A stretch of 64,000 nt of DNA from Paraglaciecola sp. L3A3. GTDB lineage: Bacteria > Pseudomonadota > Gammaproteobacteria > Enterobacterales > Alteromonadaceae. The stretch covers positions 1,161,501-1,225,500 of the forward strand of contig NZ_CP047023.1 of the NCBI RefSeq assembly GCF_009796765.1, in the 5' to 3' direction. Shown here in pieces: positions 56,594 to 64,000 of the stretch. The notes under the pieces are model-generated. The model had not been told where the DNA came from and did no database searches. It saw nothing but the letters and a program-made list of their open reading frames with translations. Position 1 is the first letter of the stretch. Every line of letters starts with the position of its first letter. Position numbers and translations under genes: made by a program.

Positions 56594-59500
56594 TTATTCT
56601 GCTTTTACTGTCTCTGACCAATTACTATCTTGAGAATTGAATTGGCGTTTAATCTTAAAGTAGACTTGTTTTTCAGCGGCTAAATCTATGCTCAACATGC
56701 CTCTGACGTTAGACACAAAGGTTTTATCTAATTGGTCTTTGCTGTTGCCATATTGAACTTGATAATTACCGTCTGCAAAGTCACTTGAGTAGGCGATTAC
56801 TAGTTTGTTGTCGACAATAAAACTGTCCCAAATAATCGGTGGTAAAGGTTTAGTGTCGGTACTGGCTGTGATTGCTTTAGATGCTTGGCTTGGTCCTTTG
56901 TCGTTAATAGCAAACAGGCTGAATTGATAGCTTTGATTAGCTTGTAAGCCGTTAATATCAATTCTATCGCTTATGGTTTTGTCAGATGTGTGGGTAACCC
57001 CTTTTTCATCTGTATAACGAACAAAGTATTCAGTTGCATTAGGCACTTTATCAAATAATATCCTGACTGCATTTTTGCCTGAGAGCAGGGTGTTAATTTG
57101 TGGCGTAATCGCTGGTTGAAAAGAAACCGTTTTGCTCAAGCGAGTATGCTTGGTTGGGGTCACTAGGCTTAAGCTCAGATCGAGTACGTCATTTGGTAGT
57201 GAGGTCCAGTTAATGGTGCCTTGCCAATCTTTATCTAGTGGCGTAATACTTGGCAAATTTTTCACATTGCTATAAACCACTTGGCCTTGGCTATTTCTAA
57301 ATTGATAACGTAGCTGATAGTTGTGCATACTATGGCTAGGATAGTCGCCGGGATCTCTCACTGGCATACGTACCTGAGCTTGGTTGTTGCTAAAATCTAT
57401 ATTGGTTACTTCGATATCTTTAACCGGAGCATATTCTCTTTGAATACGTTGATATAAACGGCGTTTTTCGCGCCATGATGTGATCACACCCCATACACGA
57501 TTTTCTTCGGCCGTTGTGCCTGCATAACCACTGCGGTAGTCGTTGAAGGTCCACATGGAGGTGCCAATCACAAACTCATTTTTATGTCTAAAATGATTAG
57601 TCCATTCAGAAAATATTTCTTTATCCGCATCTAACGCCGTTGACGGGAAGGGGTCAAAACCAAACTCAGAAATAAACACCGGCTTATCAGGCCACTTAGC
57701 CCTTAAAGTATTTAAAATGTCTTGTGGCTCACCCTGCCAGCGATACATGTTGTGCATGATGATGTCAGAAAAAGTATTGGGGTCGGTTTCTGGGGTATAT
57801 TGTGGTTTTTGTCCCGAGTTACTTACCACAGTTAACAAGCGGTATGGGTCTAACTCTGTTTTGACGTAATCAATTGCAGCTTTACCGTATTCATAATGAT
57901 TGTTTAGCTCATTACCTACGCTCCAACCAATAATACTAGGGTGGTTGATGTCTCGTTCGATCATGCCTTTTAACCAATATTTGGCTAAAAAATAGTTCTT
58001 TTCGGTGACTGTGATGCCGTGTTCTGGACGCAATTTTACGTAAGCTTCATCTAAAGTTAGAATTTCTTCATCGGCCAAGTTTAGTTGAATGCCTTTTTCT
58101 TGCTCTAGTTTGGCAACTGGGTAGTAGTTCGCTCTAAATTCATCGTTATCTAGATCCCGAACATTGATTTCTTCAAATAATAACAGGCCTTTTTTATCGG
58201 CTAATTCGAACAAGGTTTTGTTTTGTGTGCCATGCATAATTCGCATAAAGTTGGCACCGGCTTCTTTCATTAAATCAATGTCTTGTGCCAATATTTCTGC
58301 AGGTTCAGACGAGCCCCAATATCTGTGTTCACTAACACGGTTAAAGCCGGCTAGTCGTACAGGTTCGCCGTTGAGTAACATTTTAGAATCTGTTAGTTCG
58401 ACTTTTCTAATACCGAAATTTTCTAGTTTTGTATGCAAAACCTGGTTGTTTTCGCTGATCGAAGTTTCTATCTGATACAGTTCGGGATTATCAAAATGCC
58501 ATAACTTGACTTGTGCTGCACTCAGCTGAGTGTCTAAATGTATTTCTTTGCTGCTATTGGCTGGCACATCAATATTCCCACTTAATGTGGCGATTTGTTT
58601 GCCGTCTAAGATATTCGAATTAAGCTGAATTTGGCGACTGACGTTGGCGTTGTTTTCAACTTTTACCCGCAACTTGATGTTGGCACTGCCTGTTTCTAAG
58701 TCGGGATCGGCATGCACATATTGGTAATCAATCCGTACATCGTTATTTTTAGTTAGGGTGACATCACGAATAATACCGCCCCAGTTCCACGTAGCTCCGA
58801 CTACGGCGCTATTATCAGCTTGCACCGCAATGACGTTATCGCCAGCAAAATTAAGGGCATCTGTCACATCAAATTCAAATGGAGTAAAACCACCACGGTT
58901 TTTACCTATCAGTGTGCCGTTTAGGTAAACACTGGCTAAATGATAAACGCCTTCAAACTTTAAGTAGTACCTTTGGTCTGAGGCTTTTTGCCAAGATTTA
59001 GGTAAATTAATATGTTTACGGTACCAAGCCTTGCCGGTGTAATTAGAAAAATCATTGTTCATGCCCCAGTGCCCAGGAACTTTTAAATCAGCCCAATTAG
59101 TATCATCGAAATTACTCAGGTAAACGCGGCTTGGCTGTAGTTTGGCTTGTTGGTATTTTTCTTCAGAAATTTCTCTAAACATCACCGCATCGGCAGCGAC
59201 TGTGCCGCTTACGATAGCGGTAAGTTCAACATAATTTTGTTGTTGGCTGTCAAACTTAAAAATGCCTAAGCTGTTCCATTCATTACAAAACACTCGTTGG
59301 CTTATGTATTTAGTTGCCTCACCATCAGCATGTTTAACCTTGTATTGGGCGGTTAAATGTGAAGAAAATGGGTAGCGAGTAAAGGCCTCGTAATAGCCTG
59401 ATTTTTGAAATTTAGGGTAAAAACGAAAATACGAATCGTCATCTTTGTTGGCGTTTTGTAAGTTGGTTAAAGTGAAATTATGCTGAACATAATCATCGCC

Positions 59501-59779
59501 ATATATTTGCGTGTTGCGTTGACCAACAGTAGAAGATTTCCACTTACCTTTCATTTCGACGTTTGCATCTTTGTTGTCAATGACAAGGTCGCTGCTTTGC
59601 TCCTGAATGTTCATATAATTGGAGCCTTCACCGTAAATGGCATAAAACTTCCAATCTCCATTTAATGAAATTTTTTCTTCATCAACAGTGTTGTTTGGCT
59701 CTTGTTGCATGCTACAACTAGCAATAAATGTAATGATTAACATCAATGCTAAACAGGATCGCAGTTTACTTTTTATCAT
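56594..59779 (-). CDS. GH2 family glycosidase lipoprotein with golvesin-like domain
   Basis: A 1061-residue lipoprotein (lipobox IASC, Cys22). Residues about 85-215 resemble the golvesin/Xly carbohydrate-binding-like domain (SGYYEAFTRYPF, WNSLGIFKFD, VAADAVMF), which is unusual before a GH2 module. Then come the GH2 jelly-roll (VPGHWGM, YRKHINLPKSW), the Ig-like domain, the barrel with acid/base Glu624 (SVGNELNN) and nucleophile Glu705 (FISEFGFD), and fibronectin-III-like domains (about 880-1061). Substrate may be a beta-galactoside or uronide of algal polymers; specificity cannot be read. Stands alone between direct repeats. Confidence 0.88.
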   Translation of the reverse strand: MIKSKLRSCLALMLIITFIASCSMQQEPNNTVDEEKISLNGDWKFYAIYGEGSNYMNIQEQSSDLVIDNKDANVEMKGKWKSSTVGQRNTQIYGDDYVQHNFTLTNLQNANKDDDSYFRFYPKFQKSGYYEAFTRYPFSSHLTAQYKVKHADGEATKYISQRVFCNEWNSLGIFKFDSQQQNYVELTAIVSGTVAADAVMFREISEEKYQQAKLQPSRVYLSNFDDTNWADLKVPGHWGMNNDFSNYTGKAWYRKHINLPKSWQKASDQRYYLKFEGVYHLASVYLNGTLIGKNRGGFTPFEFDVTDALNFAGDNVIAVQADNSAVVGATWNWGGIIRDVTLTKNNDVRIDYQYVHADPDLETGSANIKLRVKVENNANVSRQIQLNSNILDGKQIATLSGNIDVPANSSKEIHLDTQLSAAQVKLWHFDNPELYQIETSISENNQVLHTKLENFGIRKVELTDSKMLLNGEPVRLAGFNRVSEHRYWGSSEPAEILAQDIDLMKEAGANFMRIMHGTQNKTLFELADKKGLLLFEEINVRDLDNDEFRANYYPVAKLEQEKGIQLNLADEEILTLDEAYVKLRPEHGITVTEKNYFLAKYWLKGMIERDINHPSIIGWSVGNELNNHYEYGKAAIDYVKTELDPYRLLTVVSNSGQKPQYTPETDPNTFSDIIMHNMYRWQGEPQDILNTLRAKWPDKPVFISEFGFDPFPSTALDADKEIFSEWTNHFRHKNEFVIGTSMWTFNDYRSGYAGTTAEENRVWGVITSWREKRRLYQRIQREYAPVKDIEVTNIDFSNNQAQVRMPVRDPGDYPSHSMHNYQLRYQFRNSQGQVVYSNVKNLPSITPLDKDWQGTINWTSLPNDVLDLSLSLVTPTKHTRLSKTVSFQPAITPQINTLLSGKNAVRILFDKVPNATEYFVRYTDEKGVTHTSDKTISDRIDINGLQANQSYQFSLFAINDKGPSQASKAITASTDTKPLPPIIWDSFIVDNKLVIAYSSDFADGNYQVQYGNSKDQLDKTFVSNVRGMLSIDLAAEKQVYFKIKRQFNSQDSNWSETVKAE

Positions 59780-60597
59780 TTTTTAACCTTCAGTCAGAAA
59801 TCCGGGTAAGCTTGTTAGTGTGGTCACTAACCGCATAATTTTATATTTGAATACATTACTTCATTGGCGCTATATTAGCAACGTTCTGATGGTTAAATGT
59901 AAAGTTAATGTGAAAAAGAAAAAGAGCAGTAAATAGCAGATAGTTAAGAGCAAAAGATAAAAGAGTTTGAACCACAGAGAACACAGAGTTAAAGATGGTT
60001 AATATTTGCCTTAACTGTAGGTCGCGGCTTTAGCCCGTCAATGTAAAAAATAGACGCCATAAATGGACGACCTACAAAAGACGAAAAGAAATTTGAACCA
60101 CAGAGGGCACAGAGAACACAGAGGTAAAGAAGGTTAAGATTTGCCTCAATTGTAGGTCGTGGCTTTAGCCCGTCAATGTAAAAAATAGACGCCATAAATG
60201 GATGACCTACAAAAGAAGAGAAGAATTTGAACCGCAGAGGGCACGGAAAACACAGAGGGAATGGGTGTTAAAACAAGCCCACACTATCGTCATTCCTACC
60301 GTCCCACTATCGTCATTCCTACCGTCCCACCATCGTCATTCCGGTAGTTCCCACATTTCGTCATTCCGGTAGTCTTTTGAGCCGGAATCCAGGGCTTTTA
60401 AGTGCAGTGTGGGATCTGCTGTTGCTTTTCTCTGTGTCGCGCAGCCTCTGTGATCGGCTTTTGATTTTAACATTCTATTGCTTTTTTCGGTGCACCTCTG
60501 TGACACGCTTTAGCTTTTAGCTCTTTGCTGTTGTCTTTTTCTCGTAGCTCGATTCTAGAATCTCGCGGCTGCTTAGCTTGTTTTTTCAAAAAAATCT
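59780..60597 (-). repeat. Gap between GH2 and arsR: repeats, no gene
   Basis: 59780-59930 should hold the GH2 promoter. Then R4 (about 59968), R3 60016-60076, R4 (about 60085), R3 60151-60211, R4 (about 60225), half-R2 units (CATCGTCATTCC..), R2 60363-60388 and the rest of the direct repeat to 60574. Confidence 0.8.
60363..60574 (+). repeat. ~205-bp direct repeat, upstream of GH2
   Basis: Second copy of 56340-56544, with a 7-base insertion (CTCTTTG) in the AGCTTTTAGCT part. It ends 24 bp before the arsR promoter. Confidence 0.85.
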
Positions 60598-60625
60598 TTG
60601 ACATATGAAATTTCATATATATGAT
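60598..60625 (+). promoter_or_regulatory. arsR promoter with ArsR operator
   Basis: A perfect -35 TTGACA (60598-60603), 16 bp, TATGAT (60620-60625). The spacer holds a perfect 16-bp palindrome ATATGAAATTTCATAT (60603-60618), the expected ArsR site, so repressor and RNA polymerase would exclude each other. Confidence 0.8.
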
Positions 60626-60655
60626 TATCCGTATGTGTTGTTCTGAGTTAAGCTT

Positions 60656-60988
60656 ATGTCGCCAGTTACTTTTTATAAATGTTTATCTGAAGATACCCGT
60701 TTACAGTGTTTGTTGCTGATCACGCTCAAACAAGAATTGTGTGTTTGTGATTTAACTGCCGCCTTGCAGTTGAGCCAACCTAAGGTGTCTAGGCATTTAG
60801 CTGAATTGCGTAAATGTGGCCTGTTGGCAGATGAAAGACGGGGTAAGTGGGTGTATTACCGACTTGCATCTAATTTGCCTAGTTGGGCAACAGAGGTATT
60901 AACGACTACCACAAATAACAATGCCGAATATTTGGCTAATAGTTTAGCCAATCTCAATCAAACACTATCCACTGAAAAATGTTGCTAG
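60656..60988 (+). CDS. arsR: Arsenic-responsive repressor ArsR
   Basis: A 110-residue winged-helix repressor of the ArsR/SmtB family. The arsenite-binding pair lies in ELCVCDLTAAL (27-37, Cys29 and Cys31) at the start of the recognition helices; QPKVSRHLAELRKCGLL and GKWVYYRL follow. It represses its own operon until As(III) or Sb(III) binds. First gene of arsR-arsC-arsH-acr3. Confidence 0.95.
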   Translation: MSPVTFYKCLSEDTRLQCLLLITLKQELCVCDLTAALQLSQPKVSRHLAELRKCGLLADERRGKWVYYRLASNLPSWATEVLTTTTNNNAEYLANSLANLNQTLSTEKCC

Positions 60989-61017
60989 TTTTTTAGATAT
61001 CTTAGGAAAAAATCAAA

Positions 61018-61485
61018 ATGAAAATTCTATATATTTGCACTCATAACCGTTGTCGCAGTATTTTGTCTGAAGCAATTACTAATCATTATGCCAACGGTAA
61101 AATTGAAGCCAGAAGCGCAGGAAGTCAGCCGGCTGGAGAGGTACACCCATTATCTCTTAAATACTTGGCTGAGGCGGGTATATCGACAGAGGGATTAACT
61201 AGCCAATCGTGGGATGATTTTGAATATTTTGAGGCTGATATAGTAGTGACAGTTTGTGATTCTGCTGCTGGTGAGTCTTGTCCTGTATGGTTTGGTAAAA
61301 GCCTAAAAGTGCATTGGGGCTTAGCTGATCCTTCTAAATTAGAAGGCTCAGAAGAAGAGCTTGCTCAAGCTTTCCGTGAAACTATCGAGCTGATCAAACA
61401 AAGAGTAGAAGCATTGTTAAAGCTGGATATACAAGATAAAGAACAGCTTAAAATCGCCCTTGCAAATTTAGGAGCCAGTGCATGA
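61018..61485 (+). CDS. arsC: Arsenate reductase, thioredoxin/LMW-phosphatase type
   Basis: A 155-residue reductase of arsenate to arsenite with a low-molecular-weight phosphatase fold. The P-loop is C-x5-R (CTHNRCRS, Cys7 to Arg13). Further cysteines lie in [15 protein letters not shown], matching the thioredoxin-coupled relay. AGGAAAAAATC precedes the ATG. The stop overlaps the arsH start (ATGA). Confidence 0.93.
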   Translation: MKILYICTHNRCRSILSEAITNHYANGKIEARSAGSQPAGEVHPLSLKYLAEAGISTEGLTSQSWDDFEYFEADIVVTVCDSAAGESCPVWFGKSLKVHWGLADPSKLEGSEEELAQAFRETIELIKQRVEALLKLDIQDKEQLKIALANLGASA

Positions 61486-62195
61486 GTGTGAGTGATATGC
61501 CCAATTTACAAAGCGACGAATTTAACGTGCCTAGCGTTGAGTCTTTTACAAAAACGGCTGCAACGCATAAACCAAAAATATTGTTGTTGTATGGCTCGTT
61601 ACGAGAGCGCTCTTTTAGTCGCTTAGTGATTGAAGAATCAGCTCGTTTGTTACAAGCCATGGGCGCAGAAACTAAAATATTTGATCCAACAGGTTTGCCT
61701 TTACCCGATGGAGACGATGCCACTAACCCTAAAGTGGTTGAGTTGCGTGAATTAATGATGTGGTCAGAAGGCCAAGTTTGGTGTTCACCAGAACGCCATG
61801 GTTCGATGACCGGTATTATGAAAAGCCAAATTGATTGGGTGCCTTTAAGTATTGGTGCGGTGCGCCCAACTCAAGGTAAAACCTTGGCTGTGATGCAAGT
61901 AAGTGGTGGCTCACAATCCTTTAATGCAGTGAATCAAATGCGTGTGTTAGGCCGTTGGATGCGTATGTTAACCATACCTAATCAGTCTTCGGTGGCTAAA
62001 GCCTTTTTAGAATTTGATGATAATAACCGCATGAAACCGTCTTCTTACTACAACCGAATTGTAGATGTATTAGAAGAGTTGATGAAGTTTACTCTGTTAA
62101 CGCGAGATAATGCTGAATATCTGGTTGACCGATATTCAGAGCGAGTAGAAAGCGCAGAGCAATTAAGCAAGCGTGTTAATCAAAGATCAATATAG
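61482..62195 (+). CDS. arsH: Organoarsenical oxidase ArsH
   Basis: A 237-residue NADPH-dependent FMN reductase. The flavodoxin-like FMN site is [18 protein letters not shown], with [18 protein letters not shown] and [21 protein letters not shown] typical of ArsH. It oxidises trivalent organoarsenicals. Coupled to arsC by an ATGA overlap. Confidence 0.95.
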   Translation: MSVSDMPNLQSDEFNVPSVESFTKTAATHKPKILLLYGSLRERSFSRLVIEESARLLQAMGAETKIFDPTGLPLPDGDDATNPKVVELRELMMWSEGQVWCSPERHGSMTGIMKSQIDWVPLSIGAVRPTQGKTLAVMQVSGGSQSFNAVNQMRVLGRWMRMLTIPNQSSVAKAFLEFDDNNRMKPSSYYNRIVDVLEELMKFTLLTRDNAEYLVDRYSERVESAEQLSKRVNQRSI

Positions 62196-62229
62196 CTTGT
62201 TATAAACGGCCAATTTGTAGGAGAAAATA

Positions 62230-63276
62230 ATGGGATTATTTGAACGATATTTATCAGTTTGGGTGGGCATAAGTATCATTGCTGGGGTGATTCTAGGTAG
62301 TTATTTTCCTGCGGTGTTTGAGCAAGTCGCGGCGCTAGAATACGCTCACGTTAATATAGTGGTAGCTGTGTTGATTTGGTTTATGGTGTATCCGATGATG
62401 GTGCAAATTGACTTTTCATCCATCAAAGATGTGGGAAAAAAACCTAAAGGTTTAATGCTGACTTTAGTGGTTAACTGGCTAATTAAACCTTTTACTATGG
62501 CCGTTTTAGGTTGGTTATTTTTTAAAGGTTTTTTTGCCGATTGGGTCGACCCGCAATCAGCCAACGAATACATAGCCGGTATGATCTTACTGGGCGTGGC
62601 TCCTTGTACTGCCATGGTTTTTGTATGGAGCCAAATGACCAAAGGCGACGCTAACTATACTTTGGTACAAGTGTCGATTAACGACATTATTATGATATTC
62701 GCCTTTGCTCCTTTAACTGCACTTTTATTAGGTGTTAGTGATATACAAGTGCCTTGGGATACCTTGTTATTGTCTGTGGTTTTATATGTGGTTTTGCCCT
62801 TAGTTGCGGGCGCATTGACCCGTAAAGTGTTGGATAAAAATCAAGGAGCAAAAAGTGATTCAAAAGACGAAGTTGGCCACAAAGCGGTAGATAGGTTTGT
62901 AGCGACACTTAAACCTTGGTCAATCATAGGTTTGTTAGCCACAGTGGTTTTATTATTTGGTTTTCAAGCGCAAAGTATTTTAGACCAACCTCAAACCATA
63001 GTGTTGATTGCGATCCCTTTGATTATTCAAACCTACGGTATTTTTGCGATAGCTTACTTTTTTGCCAAGCGTTTAAAGTTACCCCATAACGTGGCAGCTC
63101 CGGCTTGTATGATTGGAACCTCTAACTTTTTTGAGTTGGCCGTAGCCGTGGCTATTTCGTTATTTGGTTTACATTCTGGTGCGGCATTAGCCACGGTAGT
63201 AGGTGTGTTGGTAGAAGTGCCTGTGATGCTGTCTTTAGTCTATTTTGCCAACCGCACGCGCCATTGGTTTGGCTAA
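62230..63276 (+). CDS. acr3: ACR3 family arsenite efflux permease
   Basis: A 348-residue inner-membrane protein with ten predicted helices. The conserved Cys in [13 protein letters not shown] (helix 4) and [18 protein letters not shown] (helix 9) identify the ACR3 class rather than ArsB. It exports As(OH)3 using the proton gradient. AGGAG lies 8 bp before the start. Last gene of the operon. Confidence 0.95.
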   Translation: MGLFERYLSVWVGISIIAGVILGSYFPAVFEQVAALEYAHVNIVVAVLIWFMVYPMMVQIDFSSIKDVGKKPKGLMLTLVVNWLIKPFTMAVLGWLFFKGFFADWVDPQSANEYIAGMILLGVAPCTAMVFVWSQMTKGDANYTLVQVSINDIIMIFAFAPLTALLLGVSDIQVPWDTLLLSVVLYVVLPLVAGALTRKVLDKNQGAKSDSKDEVGHKAVDRFVATLKPWSIIGLLATVVLLFGFQAQSILDQPQTIVLIAIPLIIQTYGIFAIAYFFAKRLKLPHNVAAPACMIGTSNFFELAVAVAISLFGLHSGAALATVVGVLVEVPVMLSLVYFANRTRHWFG

Positions 63277-64000
63277 GCAGTAAGAGAGATGTAGGTCGTG
63301 GCTTTAGCCCGTCAATGTAAAAATAGACGCCATAAATGGACGACCTACAAAAGAAGAAAAGAAATTTGAACCACAGAGAACACAGAGGGAATGGGTGTTA
63401 ATACAAACCCCACATCTCGTCATTCCGGTAGTCTTTTAAGCCGGAATCCATAAAGCAGACTAAGCAGAGTGAAGCAGGTAAAGATAAGAGCGATGTAGGT
63501 CGTGGCTTTAGCCCGTCAATGTTGAAAAATAGACGCCATAAATGGACGACCTACAAAAGACGAGAAGCAGACTGAGCAGAGTGAGCAGAGTTAAGCAGTT
63601 AAAAGACAAGAGCCAAAAACAAAGAATGGATTCCTGCTAACTACATGCAGGAATGACGGGCTTTGGGGGTTGTGATGTGCTTGCGGATTTACTATCTAAT
63701 GTTGAATTATTACCTTTTTAGGATATCCGACAGTCCCACACTATCATCATTCCTACCGTCCCACATCTCGTCATTCCGGTAGTCTTTTAAGCCGGAATCC
63801 AGGGCTTTAATAGTGGCTAGGAGATGGTTAAGAGCCAAAGCCAAAGAATGGATTCCTGCTAACTACATGCAGGAATGACGGGCTTTGGGGGTTGTGATGT
63901 GCTTGAGGATTTACTCTTCAATGTTGAATTATTACCTTTTTAGGATATCCCGACAGTCCCATATATGACTGGCTTTAGGGATTATGATGTTCTTTTAGCA
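63277..64000 (-). repeat. Repeat array downstream of acr3
   Basis: R3 63290-63349, R4 (about 63365), R2 63422-63447, R3 63494-63555, R1 63630-63654, linker, R2 63773-63798, R1 63852-63876 and the start of another linker. Same reverse orientation as at 54-56.6 kb. No gene, and no clear terminator for the ars operon. Confidence 0.85.

Noticed and set aside
59989..60195. Open frames encoding MASIFYIDGLKPRPT
   Set aside because: They are translations of the R3 repeat (also around 23383, 26453 and 55106) with no ribosome site; the recurring peptide only reflects the repeat.

Overview
The window looks like the chromosome of a marine, agar-degrading gammaproteobacterium of the Alteromonadales (Alteromonadaceae, Paraglaciecola/Glaciecola-like). 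This rests on AT-rich codon use, a GH50 beta-agarase lipoprotein, the gene orders aspS-nudB-ruvCAB and ybgC-tolQRAB-pal-cpoB, a DUF3012 lipoprotein, PEP-CTERM proteins and an exopolysaccharide (EPS) locus. Genus is inference.

Layout. 0-5.1 kb: end of a type IV pilus minor pilin operon (pilX partial, pilY1, pilE). 5.2-9.6 kb, minus strand: a small DUF3012 lipoprotein, the agarase with a 22-bp palindrome at its start, and a degenerate receiver-TPR protein. 9.8-20.2 kb: core genes (aspS, nudB, ruvC, ruvA, ruvB, then the Tol-Pal cluster). 20.3-21.3 kb: two tRNA-Lys genes, a chain of about 14 abutting short hairpins, duplicated tRNA 3' ends and an IS66 remnant. 21.3-27.6 kb: intergenic repeats interspersed with a GIY-YIG nuclease gene, a GDP-mannose mannosyl hydrolase and the dTDP-rhamnose genes (rfbB, A, C, D). 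28.1-49.6 kb: a two-armed Wzx/Wzy-type EPS locus. Its plus-strand arm holds an outer-membrane barrel, a Wza-like exporter, a Wzc-like kinase, a PEP-CTERM protein, a PHP-type phosphatase and a nucleotidyltransferase-like protein. Its minus-strand arm holds WcaJ, Ugd, PssD/PssE, an epimerase, MurA and MurB paralogues, flippase, polymerase, two GT2 enzymes and a PL8 lyase. The arms meet tail to tail at 35.838 kb.

49.7-54.0 kb is the most unusual part. A 51-residue gene at 50926-51081 (minus) encodes a lasso-peptide-type precursor whose leader fits YxxPxLxxxGxxxxxTx, followed by a Gly-first core. It lies 11 bp downstream of a PEP-CTERM protein gene that has a sigma-54-type promoter. An HprK-like kinase lies downstream, and a lasso-cyclase-like asparagine synthetase homologue is divergent. 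A nucleotidyltransferase of the kind that accompanies such kinases lies at the far end of the EPS locus. No leader-binding (B1) or protease (B2) gene is visible, so this is an incomplete or split RiPP locus fused to an EPS/PEP-CTERM region.

54-64 kb: a 2.6-kb repeat array, a GH2 glycosidase lipoprotein with a golvesin-like domain, flanked by ~205-bp direct repeats, an arsenic operon (arsR, arsC, arsH, acr3) and more repeats. Four repeat families (called R1-R4 here) recur in one fixed order, and their orientation is opposite on the two sides of the EPS region.
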